From Pseudomonas paraeruginosa PA7 (GTDB lineage Bacteria; Pseudomonadota; Gammaproteobacteria; Pseudomonadales; Pseudomonadaceae), in NCBI RefSeq assembly GCF_000017205.1, contig NC_009656.1, positions 682,001 to 746,000 of the forward strand: a DNA stretch of 64,000 bases, written 5' to 3'. Below, one piece after another: positions 1 to 8,319 of this stretch. How positions within the stretch are numbered: the first letter of the stretch is position 1; each line of letters begins with the position of its first letter. The position numbers were made by a program, and so were the translations under genes. Under the pieces are notes generated by a model. The model saw only the letters and a list, made by a program, of their open reading frames with translations. It made no database searches and was not told where the DNA came from.

Positions 1-239
1 CGGTGGTCGTCCAGCGCCATCATCACGGCGCGGCCGCCGCTGTCGTCGCCGATGGCCAGGTAGCCGGGGCAATAGAGATCGGTCTCGAAGGTCCGGTTGC
101 GTTCCAGCAACTCGTCGGCGGCGTAGAGCAGCAGGCCCGGCTCGACGAGACGACCGCCGTGCTGCTCCAGCGCGGCGACGAAGGCAGCCGGCAACGGTCG
201 TCCGAGCCAGGCTTCGAGGGCATCCAATTCAGGCTTCAT
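1..239 (-). CDS. SMI1/KNR4 (SUKH) family protein, partial
   Basis: The gene runs off the left edge; only about the first 79 codons are visible. Translation of the minus strand from the ATG at 237-239 gives an N-terminus with an AFVAALEQHGGR-like segment and then YLAIGDDSGGRAVMMALDD, typical of SMI1/KNR4 (SUKH) domains. Many SUKH proteins are immunity proteins against polymorphic or contact-dependent toxins; a role here is inference. The start overlaps the stop of the upstream DUF4375 gene (229) by 11 bp, so the two are probably translationally coupled. The C-terminus cannot be judged. Confidence 0.7.
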   Translation of the reverse strand, partial: MKPELDALEAWLGRPLPAAFVAALEQHGGRLVEPGLLLYAADELLERNRTFETDLYCPGYLAIGDDSGGRAVMMALDDH

Positions 240-843
240 CGGTTTCGTCCTGGGCGAACAATGCATGACGGCGGGCATGGGCCAGCAGGCGTTCGCCAAG
301 CGCATCGGCCAGGGCGTAGAAGCGCGTGTCCAGCGCATCCAGGGCCGCTTCGCAGTTGCGGTCGGGTTCATCGGCCCAGGTCGGCATGCGCAACTGGCGT
401 TCGGCCTGGGAGACTGGCACCGGAGCGTCGCCGAACAGCAGGGCGGCGGCTCGCTCCAGCAGGGCCAGGGCGTCCTCCGCCTCCAATTCGCGCAGGCCCG
501 CGCGTGCCGCCTGGTAGTGGTCGCCGGAGGAGTTGCCGAAGTACTGGTCGAAGCCGCCGTTGTGCACTTCGCCGCTGAGCACGCTTACCGCGTAGTAGGT
601 CCGCTCGGCCGGCGACAGCCCGGCGAATCCCTCGCGGCCGTCGTAGACGCGATTCACCAGTGCGCTCCAGCACAGCGTCTGCGGACTCGCCAGGTAGCGC
701 CGTCGGTCCTCGTGGAAACGCTTGCCATCCTCGATGTTCTGCCGGTAGCCGCCCTTGCAAGGCATGCACAGTCCGTCGTTCCTCGCCGCCGTGGTCGGGA
801 GGATGAGATGGCCGCAGGCGCGGCAGGGAAGGCGGTCGGTCAT
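229..843 (-). CDS. DUF4375 (DMP19-like) family protein
   Basis: About 204 aa. The N-terminus has a CxxC...CxxC zinc-ribbon-like element (CRAC and CMPC, residues about 6-30). The core VLSGEVHNGGFDQYFGNSSG is the typical DUF4375/DMP19 signature. I chose the ATG at 841-843 because the zinc-ribbon begins right after it; upstream codons look non-coding. The biochemical function is unknown. DUF4375 and SUKH domains both occur among proposed immunity proteins, and the two genes overlap here, so a shared role is plausible but unproven. In P. aeruginosa this position matches the PA0571 region. Confidence 0.75.
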   Translation of the reverse strand: MTDRLPCRACGHLILPTTAARNDGLCMPCKGGYRQNIEDGKRFHEDRRRYLASPQTLCWSALVNRVYDGREGFAGLSPAERTYYAVSVLSGEVHNGGFDQYFGNSSGDHYQAARAGLRELEAEDALALLERAAALLFGDAPVPVSQAERQLRMPTWADEPDRNCEAALDALDTRFYALADALGERLLAHARRHALFAQDETDEA

Positions 844-1047
844 GAGCGGTCCTTGCTGGTGGAAGGGGCTCATTATTGCGCAGGTGGGTGGCAGGTAGGG
901 CGGGAGTGGGATTTCGGCCTTGCATACCGGAAGCACGGCATTGCTCGCGGGCACGGCCGAACCCCTGTCCCTTCAGGGAGAAGGCGGCGCGAGGTCTGGC
1001 TCGGAGCCAGCGCCACCGCGCCGCGCCAGTCCCCCTTTATCTACGGC

Positions 1048-3774
1048 TCAGGGAAACGGCCACGCCGGCGACCCCTGGCTCATGTCCAGAAGCTTCACCG
1101 TGCTGTATTCGTTGGTCCGGTTGTTGGCATAGAAGAACGCCGGCTGCTCGGCGAAACCGTAGGCCGCCACCTGCGCCTGGGCCGTGGCCGAGGTGCGGAT
1201 GCCCCACAGCGCGAAGGTCGGCCGCTGGTCGCGCTGGGTCAGCCAGGACAGGCCGATCAGCAGGTTGTCGTTGCCGTCGGTGCTGCTGGCATCGCCGCTG
1301 TTGCCCGGGCGCTGCGCATAGGTGCCGTAGCCGAGGGCGGCCTTGCTGGCGTCCCAGTTGGCCTTGTCCACCTGGCGCTGGTGCAGGTAGAGCAGGGTCC
1401 AGATATCCCAACCCTGCAGCGGATCGTTCTTCAGGTCGGCCCAGTAGTGCACCCACTGGGTATAGAAGGCCATTCGCTCGCCGTTCAGCGAGTAGGTACC
1501 CGGGTCGTTCCACAGGCGCTTGTACACGCCTTCCAGCGGGTCCGCCTCGGCGCGCCCGGCGACGATCAGGTTGTAGGCGTTGCGGTAGTTGACCCGGGTA
1601 TCCTCCAGGTTCTGCCCGAACTCGCGGAGCACCCGCCAATCCTTGTGCAGCGGGAATATCTGGTTCGACACCTCGCCCGAGCGGCCGCCATAGACCTTCA
1701 ACCGGTTCACCTGCAGGTTGTGCCCCAGTTCGTGGCTTTCGCCCCAGCCGCGCGGGTTCAGGCCCCAGGTCTGGTCGTAGGGGTTGCCGCTGCAACCGCC
1801 GCCGCACTGGGCGTACTGGTCGACGTTGATGTGCTGGGTGCCAGGCAGCTTGTGCAGGGCCTCGCTGTCGCAATCCCAGCCGCGCGCCGCGCATTCCTGC
1901 CGGATCGCCGGAGTCTTCGCCTGGTTGGGAATGGCGAAGCCGGCCAGGGTGTAGGCGTCGTCGATGAACACCTCGTTCAGCTCGCGGATGAAGCGCTGGA
2001 TATCGCCGCCGTAGTCGTTGTCGATCGAGCCGCGGACCTTCTCCACCTTGGCGTGGACCTCCACCGAGCCGCTGCGGATCTCCAGCCAGTCGGCCTGGTC
2101 GGCATCCAGCGCCTGGATGAAGTCGGCGATGGCCTGGCTGTTGTCCTCGCCCGGCTTGATGTCGAGGAACGGCTGGCTGGCCGCGCCGGATACCTTGACG
2201 GTCACCGTCTGCCCCGGCGTGGCGCCGCTGTAGACCAGTTGCAGCAGGCCGCCATAGGGCGACACCAGGACCACCGGCTGGCTCGCCGGGAGCTTGATGT
2301 CCGGGCTCTTGAGGAAGCGCGGGCGGTCGTACTGGCGGCTGTTCCACAGTCGTGTGGAACCGGTGCGCTGGGTGTTCAGGCCGACCGCCAGGCTGGCCTG
2401 GCCGGCATCCTCGACGCGGATGCTCAGGCGCTTGCCCGGTGCCGCCATGCGTCCGATGGCGGTGGAACCCTGGGCCGACGGCAGGGTAAGGGTCAGGGTT
2501 TCTTCGCTGCTCGATACCGGCATCGACTGCTGGCGCTGGCCGGCGTAGCTGCCCAGCTCCTTCTGCGCCGCGCCGGCCTCGCGCACGTAGCCGACGATGG
2601 CGTCGGCGACGAAGGCTTCCTGGAAGCGCGCCGCGTCGGCAGCCTTGTCCATGGGGTAGCGGACGTTCTGCCGCACCGCGTCGGCCCACAGCAGCCAGAG
2701 CCGCAGCGAGGTGGTGCCGGGCACGGCGAAGAGGTTCTGGGCCTTCTGGTTGTAGGTGTCGAAGGCGCCTTTCAACACGTCCACGCGCTTGCTGAAGTCG
2801 TTCAGCCCCGGCACGTCGTCGCAGCTGGTACGGCCAACGAAGGTCGTGCACTTCGACCAGTCGTAGTCCGTGCGCCAGCTGCCGTCGACGATCTGCTGCA
2901 GCAGCGCCGGGTCCTGGCCGTAGGCGCTGGCCAGCTCAACCGAGCGTGCCCGGGTCCGGCTACCTGGCACCTTGTCATTGTCCCAGTAGTTGCCGCCGTA
3001 AGGGCCTTCCTGCAAGCCCAGTCCGGCGAGGATCTGCTGGCCGGTGGCGTTCTGGCCCCAGCCGCTGGTATGCACGAAGAGGATCGGCAGGCCGGCCTGC
3101 AGGCGTGCGCGCACCGTGCTGCTCAGGTTGCCGGCGCTGGCACCGTTGCCGAGCACCAGCAGCTTGCTGGAGCTGGCGCAGTTGGCATCGGTCAGCGCGT
3201 TGCAGGCGGCGTCCGCCGGTTGCAGGCCGGCGCTCTTCAGGCCGTTGAGGGTGGAGGTCTTGTCCACCCCGACCACGCTGATCTTGAAGTCCGGGGCCGT
3301 GGCCACGTCCGGATCGCCATTCACCAGCCACTGCACCGCCCGTTTCAGTAGCGGCGCATGGGCGGCATTGGTCCCGCCCAGTTGCGTGAGTACGTTGCTC
3401 CCGTAGGCCAGGCCGCGACCGCCTGCTTCCAGGCTCAGGCTGGCCAGCACGCGTCCCTTGTCGCCGACCAGGAAGGGCAGCGTGCTGTCCGGGTTGGCCG
3501 GCACGATCCACTGGCTGGAAGCACCGGGAGCGTAGGCCTGGCTGAGGTCCTGGTAGAGACCGTCGAGCAGTTGCGTGCGGCTCTGGCGAATGCCTTCGAC
3601 CTGCCGTTGCAGGCGCAGGGCGACCAGGTGGCTGTCGGTCAATTGCGAGGAATCTCCGCTGACCAGCGCCGCGTCGAGGATCTCTTCCTGGGTGGCCGCC
3701 TGGGCAGACAGCGCGCCCGCCAGGCAGACGCCGGCCAGTAGCGCACGTTGGCGTGTCGTGGGTGAGCGACTCAT
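1048..3774 (-). CDS. impA: Secreted immunomodulating metalloprotease IMPa (M60-like O-glycopeptidase)
   Basis: Secreted zinc metallopeptidase that in P. aeruginosa cleaves O-glycosylated leukocyte proteins such as PSGL-1 and so dampens neutrophil recruitment. The sequence shows a Sec signal peptide (RALLAGVCLAGALSAQA) and the gluzincin motif HELGH inside GWGESHELGHNLQV in the C-terminal third, with a downstream W-rich catalytic region. The family protein is about 923 aa. That length uses an ATG at 3819; the ATG at 3774 has a strong AAGGAGAG ribosome site 5-6 nt upstream and puts the signal peptide at the N-terminus, so I prefer it (908 aa). Monocistronic. Identity is firm from the HExxH context and synteny. 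Confidence 0.93.
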   Translation of the reverse strand: MSRSPTTRQRALLAGVCLAGALSAQAATQEEILDAALVSGDSSQLTDSHLVALRLQRQVEGIRQSRTQLLDGLYQDLSQAYAPGASSQWIVPANPDSTLPFLVGDKGRVLASLSLEAGGRGLAYGSNVLTQLGGTNAAHAPLLKRAVQWLVNGDPDVATAPDFKISVVGVDKTSTLNGLKSAGLQPADAACNALTDANCASSSKLLVLGNGASAGNLSSTVRARLQAGLPILFVHTSGWGQNATGQQILAGLGLQEGPYGGNYWDNDKVPGSRTRARSVELASAYGQDPALLQQIVDGSWRTDYDWSKCTTFVGRTSCDDVPGLNDFSKRVDVLKGAFDTYNQKAQNLFAVPGTTSLRLWLLWADAVRQNVRYPMDKAADAARFQEAFVADAIVGYVREAGAAQKELGSYAGQRQQSMPVSSSEETLTLTLPSAQGSTAIGRMAAPGKRLSIRVEDAGQASLAVGLNTQRTGSTRLWNSRQYDRPRFLKSPDIKLPASQPVVLVSPYGGLLQLVYSGATPGQTVTVKVSGAASQPFLDIKPGEDNSQAIADFIQALDADQADWLEIRSGSVEVHAKVEKVRGSIDNDYGGDIQRFIRELNEVFIDDAYTLAGFAIPNQAKTPAIRQECAARGWDCDSEALHKLPGTQHINVDQYAQCGGGCSGNPYDQTWGLNPRGWGESHELGHNLQVNRLKVYGGRSGEVSNQIFPLHKDWRVLREFGQNLEDTRVNYRNAYNLIVAGRAEADPLEGVYKRLWNDPGTYSLNGERMAFYTQWVHYWADLKNDPLQGWDIWTLLYLHQRQVDKANWDASKAALGYGTYAQRPGNSGDASSTDGNDNLLIGLSWLTQRDQRPTFALWGIRTSATAQAQVAAYGFAEQPAFFYANNRTNEYSTVKLLDMSQGSPAWPFP

Positions 3775-4103
3775 GTTCTCTCCTTGCCGTGAGGGATATG
3801 CAGTGGTGGACAGGCTCACTTCTGGCGCTGTTGGCCCGCGAAAGGCGCGCGGATTGTTATGGGGCGCCGGGTATCACGTCGAACAGGGAATGCGCCTCGG
3901 GCAGTGCCGGGAATACGCGCGGACGACCCGTTGCGTCGAACGAGTCAAGGCGAGGGGAGCATGTTGGGAAAGGTGGAGAAACTATCTGTTCTAGTTGTTT
4001 TTGAACTGCGTCTGATTATTTGGATTTTATTTTTATCGATTGTTCGAAGCGCTCTGGAACAGGTGCTCCAGCGTTTCCTGTGACGAAACGATCCAGACTT
4101 TGG
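3775..4103. other. Intergenic region upstream of impA
   Basis: About 330 bp with no convincing gene. Short plus-strand frames here have no recognisable domain and overlap one another. The segment near 4000-4085 is AT-richer than its surroundings and probably holds the impA promoter. No clear operator was identified. Confidence 0.5.
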
Positions 4104-4289
4104 TTAGGGGCTTGGAAAATACCGAGGATGTATTCCAAAGCTGTCGGTAGAGTTGGAAGTTGCAGTTTCATGAAGGTTTAGGTACTTCGAAGTTACCGCG
4201 TTGGCGATGGAGTCGATATCGTCCGCACTTCGGAAGTTTCCTGATAAGCGCGCCTTCCTGACCTGGGCGACTATCGGGCTGTAATCCAT
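4104..4289 (-). CDS. Small hypothetical protein
   Basis: 61 aa beginning MDYSPIVAQVRKARLSG. The gene is supported by an AAGGAAG ribosome-binding site 4-5 nt before the ATG and by a soluble, mixed-charge composition. I do not recognise a domain. It lies alone between impA and the Fic gene, in the position of PA0573. It could be a degraded or spurious frame. Confidence 0.45.
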   Translation of the reverse strand: MDYSPIVAQVRKARLSGNFRSADDIDSIANAVTSKYLNLHETATSNSTDSFGIHPRYFPSP

Positions 4290-4459
4290 TTTCTTCCTTG
4301 AGCCGAGCTGCTTGATGGAGAGGCGAGCAGGCGTGCCGAAATCCAGATGCCTGGCACTTAGCCGATAATGGCCAATTGCTTTCGAGTGCTCAAGGGGATC
4401 GCGACCATTGTCCTATAGCACGATGACGCATCAAGGGCTGATGAGCCCGGTGCAGGCGC

Positions 4460-5581
4460 TCAGCGTGCTATCTGGTAACGGGTGCTACGCCCTCCGCCGG
4501 GCAGTCGCTCGATGCAGCCCTTTTCCAGCAGGTCGCTCAAGTGACGGGTTGCGGTGGCTTTGGATACCTTGGCCACGGCTTGGTACTGCGCCGCGCTGAT
4601 ACCGTTCTCGAAACCCTTTTCGCCGCCATCGAGCAGGCGGTTCAGCACTTTGATCTGCTCAGTCGATAGGGTTTGGCTGCGGTGGGCCTGCCAGAAGCGC
4701 GCCTTGACCAGCACGCGGTCTATACGGGCAAGGGCTTGCTCCAGGCTCTTGAGCAAGGTTTCGAGAAACCACTGCAGCCACTTGGTGATATCCAGCCCGC
4801 CTTTCTGACTGGCTTCTAGGATGTGGTAATAGCCGGCGCGGTCGTCCAGGATGCTCGCAGACATGGCGTAGAAGCGAATGGCTTGCTGCTCGCCCTGAGC
4901 CAATGCCAGATCGGTGATAGCGCGGGTGAGGCGACCGTTGCCGTCGTCGAAGGGGTGCAGGGTCACGAACCAGAAATGGGCGATACCGGCGCGCAGAAAC
5001 GGGTCGAGGCTGGCATCGCGGCGGCTGCTCTCGAACCAGGCGAGAAAGTCCGCCAGTTGCGCTTCCAACCCTGCGCGGGGAGGGGCTTCGAAATATACGG
5101 TAGGGCGGTCTATCCGACCCGAAACTACCTGCATGGGCTCTTCGCCGCGCAGTGCGCCGATGTGTAGTGGTCGAGCCAGAAGTTGGTCATCGGTGGGGAA
5201 TAACCAACTGTGCCAGGTGAACAGTCGTTCTTCGTCTAGCGGCTCTTGATGTGCGTGGGTGGCGTCGAGCAGCAGTTCCGCCAGGCCTTCGGAGCGAGAG
5301 GTGGTTCGACCTTCTTCGTGCAATCCCAGTCGCCGTGCCAGTGATGAGCGCACCGAACCGACATTCAGTTGCTCTCCCTCAATGGCTGAAGAGGTGACGA
5401 TGTTCTGCAGCATGGCATCCAGGCTGCTCTGCACTTCGGTGTCACTCCCCACGGCATCGAGCATTCCTAACAAACGACCCTGAGCCTGGCTACAGGAGCG
5501 CAGCAGTGGTGCAAGCGCTCCGGCTTGCCAATTGAACTGCGGCCAGTCGGGCTGCTGCCAGATCCAGAGTGGGTCGTTCAT
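4460..5581 (-). CDS. Fic family protein with DUF4172 N-terminus and C-terminal winged helix
   Basis: 373 aa. The N-terminus (WIWQQPDWPQFNW) is DUF4172-like. The class II inhibitory motif SSAIEGE lies near residue 63. The Fic core HPFDDGNGRLTR (about residues 210-221) carries the catalytic His, the GNG loop and the Arg expected of an active AMP-transferase. The C-terminal 80 residues (ISAAQYQAVAKVSKATATRHLSDLL) look like a winged helix, so the protein may also bind DNA. The target protein is unknown. Two large inverted repeats lie just upstream of the start, consistent with autoregulation, which is an inference. Position matches PA0574. Confidence 0.88.
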   Translation of the reverse strand: MNDPLWIWQQPDWPQFNWQAGALAPLLRSCSQAQGRLLGMLDAVGSDTEVQSSLDAMLQNIVTSSAIEGEQLNVGSVRSSLARRLGLHEEGRTTSRSEGLAELLLDATHAHQEPLDEERLFTWHSWLFPTDDQLLARPLHIGALRGEEPMQVVSGRIDRPTVYFEAPPRAGLEAQLADFLAWFESSRRDASLDPFLRAGIAHFWFVTLHPFDDGNGRLTRAITDLALAQGEQQAIRFYAMSASILDDRAGYYHILEASQKGGLDITKWLQWFLETLLKSLEQALARIDRVLVKARFWQAHRSQTLSTEQIKVLNRLLDGGEKGFENGISAAQYQAVAKVSKATATRHLSDLLEKGCIERLPGGGRSTRYQIAR

Positions 5582-5596
5582 AAGGGATATTCATCT

Positions 5597-5659
5597 TGAG
5601 CCGATTAGAGAGCCTATTCGGCTCATTTTATGAGCCGATAATGCCAACTATTCGGCTCA
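5597..5659. promoter_or_regulatory. Twin inverted repeats upstream of the Fic gene (candidate operator)
   Basis: Four half-sites occur in 63 bp: TGAGCCGAT (5597-5605), ATTCGGCTCA (5616-5625), TGAGCCGATA (5631-5640) and ATTCGGCTCA (5650-5659). They form two 29-bp inverted repeats whose centres are 34 bp apart, beginning 16 bp before the Fic start codon. The layout is that of a cooperative repressor operator. The regulator is most likely the Fic protein's own winged helix. Confidence 0.75.
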
Positions 5660-5842
5660 CTGTCTAATTCTCAAACGGGGTTGATAGCTTGATGAACATG
5701 CCTGTTCAGGGTGACTGAGTCAGCTAAAGCGCCTGTTTCAGCACTTCAGAAACCTTGTGGACAGAGGTCGGCCGTACCCCTTGGGCATCGATAAAATTTG
5801 GTGCAGGGACATGTAGCTCTCGGGCTACAAAATGGGGGCAGG

Positions 5843-5992
5843 TCACATGCGCTCGGAGCCGCAGTGCTGGATGTACACGCCGCGTACCATCTTGTCTTCG
5901 GTGCGGCGTGCCCAGTCTTCGGCGTCGCGCTTGGTGCGGAAGGTTTTTTCGTTGGTTGGCCAGCCCGTTTTGCGGACCACGGGAAGGGCCAT
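5843..5992 (-). pseudogene. Remnant of a tyrosine integrase (N-terminal fragment)
   Basis: A 49-codon frame reads VRKTGWPTNEKTFRTKRDAE, then DWARRTEDKMVRGVYIQ, and stops soon after. This is the usual N-terminal AP2-like/SAM-like part of island and phage integrases; the catalytic domain is absent. It is not a copy of the prophage integrase at 34741. It lies about 100 bp outside attL, downstream of the tRNA 3' end, so it looks like the scar of an older element at the same site. The breakpoint follows GVYIQ, after which the sequence is unrelated. Confidence 0.6.
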
Positions 5993-6092
5993 CAGGTAAG
6001 GACTCCAAAGGCAGACTGGCGAACCAGTACTGTACCGATCTTGTACCTTTTGGCCATGGAGCCGTTTATGAGGCCACTACCCTAGAAAGCAC

Positions 6093-6165
6093 AAAGCCGC
6101 GCAGTGCGCGGCTTTGAAGGTGGTGGGCCCACACGGACTCGAACCGTGGACCAAAGGATTATGAG
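6093..6165. repeat. attL: left 73-bp attachment repeat
   Basis: A perfect direct repeat of 35840-35912. It contains the 3' part of the CAU tRNA from the anticodon loop to CCA, plus the hairpin aaagccgcgc...gcgcggcttt that acts as the tRNA terminator. The copies diverge at 6166 (C) versus 35913 (T). This copy lacks the tRNA 5' half and so is not a functional tRNA. Confidence 0.95.
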
Positions 6166-6551
6166 CCCGAAATCAAGGCGCATCCCGTCGTGGAAAATGT
6201 AGGAATAACAGGTTCTTACGGGATATTTTCTGCCCATTTCCGGCAATGTTACCGGTGGCTGTGGACGTAATGTGGACACGCAGGAACTGTACCTGCTTCA
6301 TTCCTTCACAATTCCTTTCACAGTGTGAAACGGCTCCTGGGCTCTCCAGGCCCAGCAGGGGCGCGTCCTGGGAGCCTGGTTTCATCTCACTCCGGGTTTC
6401 ACGATTTCCACGACACACGGCTCGTCGGCGGGAGGGGGATAAGTGCGTTTTCACGAAGATTTTTTGGGGAAGATTGATTTTTCTGTAATATGCTTTATTG
6501 GCTTTAGCTTTGGGATGCATAAATAAGTTTTCAGCTTTTGAAGGTAGGAAC
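6166..6551. other. Left attP arm and upstream region of cargo gene
   Basis: About 390 bp without a supported gene. It contains two TGTGGAC motifs (6260-6266 and 6271-6277) that match a pair near attR and are candidate integrase arm sites. From about 6440 the sequence becomes AT-rich, marking the start of the cargo segment. No firm promoter call can be made. Confidence 0.6.
6260..6277 (+). promoter_or_regulatory. Candidate integrase arm-type sites (left arm)
   Basis: TGTGGAC occurs at 6260-6266 and 6271-6277, an 11-bp repeat period. The same motif with the same 11-bp period occurs at 35767-35784 on the other side of the att core. Paired direct repeats flanking a core are typical of integrase arm-binding sites. 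Confidence 0.5.
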
Positions 6552-7319
6552 ATGCCTGTTTGTAATTTGTGCCTAAAGGAAAGTGAGCTTTCTCAGTCCC
6601 ATATTATCCCTAGGGCTTTTTTAAAAAGGCTTAAGAAGAACTCGCCGCAGCTTATAAAAATTCGGGATGCTCCGGGGGTTAAGCCAGTAAAAGAAAATGC
6701 TGACTGGAAGGAAAGGCTGTTGTGTGGTGAGTGTGAAGTGTTTATTAATAAGAGTTATGAGCACGGGCAGATTTTGTTTCTTAGGGGAAGGGGTAATGTT
6801 TCTAAAAGTCATGATAAAATAACTTTTAGAAATTTTGACTTTGAAAAATTTTATCTATTTCTGCTTTCGATCCTCTGGCGTGCTTCGATCTCAAGTCATG
6901 AGGCGTTTGAGGTTGTAAAGCTTCCTCCGGAACTACAAAATGTCTTCCGACTAGCGCTGTTGAATAGAGAGGATAAGATAAATAATTCTGTAAGGATTTC
7001 GGATGTTTTAAAGATAGGGATTGTAAGAATAACAAATCGTCCTTATATGACGGAGGAAGAGACTAAGTCTATTATCTCTCACTTCAATTTGAGGCATTCG
7101 GAAGAGGGGCATATTTATTATTTTATGGTTGAAGGATTTTTGGTTTCATATTGCTGGCCAAAAACAAGTAAAAGTGAGTTTCCTAGAGATCTTGGAGTGT
7201 TCAAGGATAGCTTTTTTCTACGTATGCCAAAGATTCAGGTTGAGAAGTCTGCGGTATTAGCGGAAATGTATAATGGGATGATTTCGAAGGCGATAGAATT
7301 TTCTACAGAACTTTGGTGA
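6552..7319 (+). CDS. HNH-like treble-clef protein, AT-rich prophage cargo
   Basis: 255 aa from the ATG at 6552, which has AAGGTAGG just upstream; an upstream ATG at 6498 is less likely. The N-terminal 75 residues carry CNLC, then SQSHIIPRAFL, then LLCGECE, the zinc-knuckle and His pattern of HNH/EndoVII-like treble-clef nucleases. The Asp usually preceding the catalytic His is Ser here, so activity is uncertain. The rest of the protein has no recognised domain. Base composition is far more AT-rich than the flanking tail genes, which marks recent acquisition. It sits alone, convergent to the late operon, in a spot where P2-like prophages carry accessory genes. Anti-phage defence is plausible but only inferred. 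Confidence 0.75.
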   Translation: MPVCNLCLKESELSQSHIIPRAFLKRLKKNSPQLIKIRDAPGVKPVKENADWKERLLCGECEVFINKSYEHGQILFLRGRGNVSKSHDKITFRNFDFEKFYLFLLSILWRASISSHEAFEVVKLPPELQNVFRLALLNREDKINNSVRISDVLKIGIVRITNRPYMTEEETKSIISHFNLRHSEEGHIYYFMVEGFLVSYCWPKTSKSEFPRDLGVFKDSFFLRMPKIQVEKSAVLAEMYNGMISKAIEFSTELW

Positions 7320-7322
7320 TGT

Positions 7323-7346
7323 GAGCCCGCCATCTAGTGGGCTTTT
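7323..7346 (+). terminator. Rho-independent terminator of the cargo gene
   Basis: The hairpin agcccgc-catcta-gtgggct is followed by a short T run, immediately after the stop of the HNH-like gene. It also lies just beyond the end of the late operon on the other strand. Confidence 0.65.
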
Positions 7347-7347
7347 G

Positions 7348-8319
7348 CTATGCGGTGATCGGCTTCAGTTTCGCGGCCAGGTTGGCCGCCTGGGCCGCGT
7401 CGGCGGTGAAGTCGCCTGCGTTCGTGGGGGGCCCTGCAGGCGGGTGGACGTGCCCGGCCAGTTGGGTGTTCATCTGCTCCACCAGGTCGAGCAGGTCGCA
7501 CAGCACTTGCAGGACGTTCACGCCCGCGGATCCGACCCAGGTCGTCGGCGCCTGCAGGCGCTGGGCGACGGCCGCCACGCTCCGGCGCATTCCCTGGATA
7601 CGTTCGTCCATGTCGGCGCCGATGGTGGCGTTGTAGCTCTGGCCGGCGACCAGGTTGAGGTCGCGGCCGGTGCCCAGGTGCAGGTCGTCCACAGCGGCCA
7701 GGCTTGCGGATCCGCCGGATAACAGCTTGAGCGCACCCAGCGCCTCGATCCGCTTGACGCCGCCCACCTGCTCGGTCGCGTGGTCCTCGATCTCGACTCG
7801 GCTACCTTGGTAGCGCTCGACGTTCTCCAGGGCCTCTACCTCGCGCTCCATGGCCTGATCGCGGATCCGCCCGTCCGTCTGCCTCGTCCAGTTCCCCGCG
7901 CCGTCTACGCGCTGCAGCGCGGCTTCGCTGTGCTGCCACAGCTGATCCTCTTTCGGCAGCTTCGGCAGGCTCTGGCCGTGAGGCAGGATCTGCAAAATGA
8001 ACGGCTTGTTCGGCATGCCGTAGGCGAAACCCAGCACCACCATGGTGCCTTCCTCGGGGAACGCCAGGAACCCGCGTTCGCCGCCGCCGTTGGGCAGGGG
8101 CAGCGGTACGCCAGGCATGGGCGGTAATGTCGGGTCGGGCTCGCCGTTGGCGTCCAGGACCTCCAGGTCTACGGCGTAGCGCGGGCGAAACTCGTCGCAG
8201 ATCCCGTTTGCCGCCGGCGGATCCGCCACGGCGGTGACGCGGGCGAAGCGCGGCAGGTGGTAGCCGCCGGAGAGTTCGGGGAATTGACGCTCTACGATGC
8301 GGGTTACGGCTTCTTCCAT
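7348..8319 (-). CDS. Baseplate spike protein (gpV/gp5-like)
   Basis: 323 aa. It starts at the ATG at 8317-8319, overlapping the hub gene by 16 bp. After an N-terminal helix an OB-fold-like region follows: GFLAFPEEGTMVVLGFAYGM and PFILQILPHG, typical of phage gpV and VgrG-type spike proteins. The C-terminal half resembles the repetitive stalk region (GTGRDLNLVAGQSYNATIGA), ending in a GHVHPP segment. It would form the membrane-piercing tip of the contractile tail. Last gene of the late operon. Confidence 0.8.
   Translation of the reverse strand: MEEAVTRIVERQFPELSGGYHLPRFARVTAVADPPAANGICDEFRPRYAVDLEVLDANGEPDPTLPPMPGVPLPLPNGGGERGFLAFPEEGTMVVLGFAYGMPNKPFILQILPHGQSLPKLPKEDQLWQHSEAALQRVDGAGNWTRQTDGRIRDQAMEREVEALENVERYQGSRVEIEDHATEQVGGVKRIEALGALKLLSGGSASLAAVDDLHLGTGRDLNLVAGQSYNATIGADMDERIQGMRRSVAAVAQRLQAPTTWVGSAGVNVLQVLCDLLDLVEQMNTQLAGHVHPPAGPPTNAGDFTADAAQAANLAAKLKPITA

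Noticed and set aside
265-3351. Long plus-strand reading frame opposite IMPa and the DUF4375 gene
   Set aside because: It mirrors two real genes on the other strand and has no recognisable domain; long antisense frames are expected at this GC content.
4408-4599. Small plus-strand frame near 4408
   Set aside because: It overlaps the end of the Fic gene on the other strand, has no ribosome site and resembles a shadow.
6121-6165. Second tRNA copy at attL
   Set aside because: Only the 3' half is present, so it is a duplicated att fragment and not a functional tRNA.
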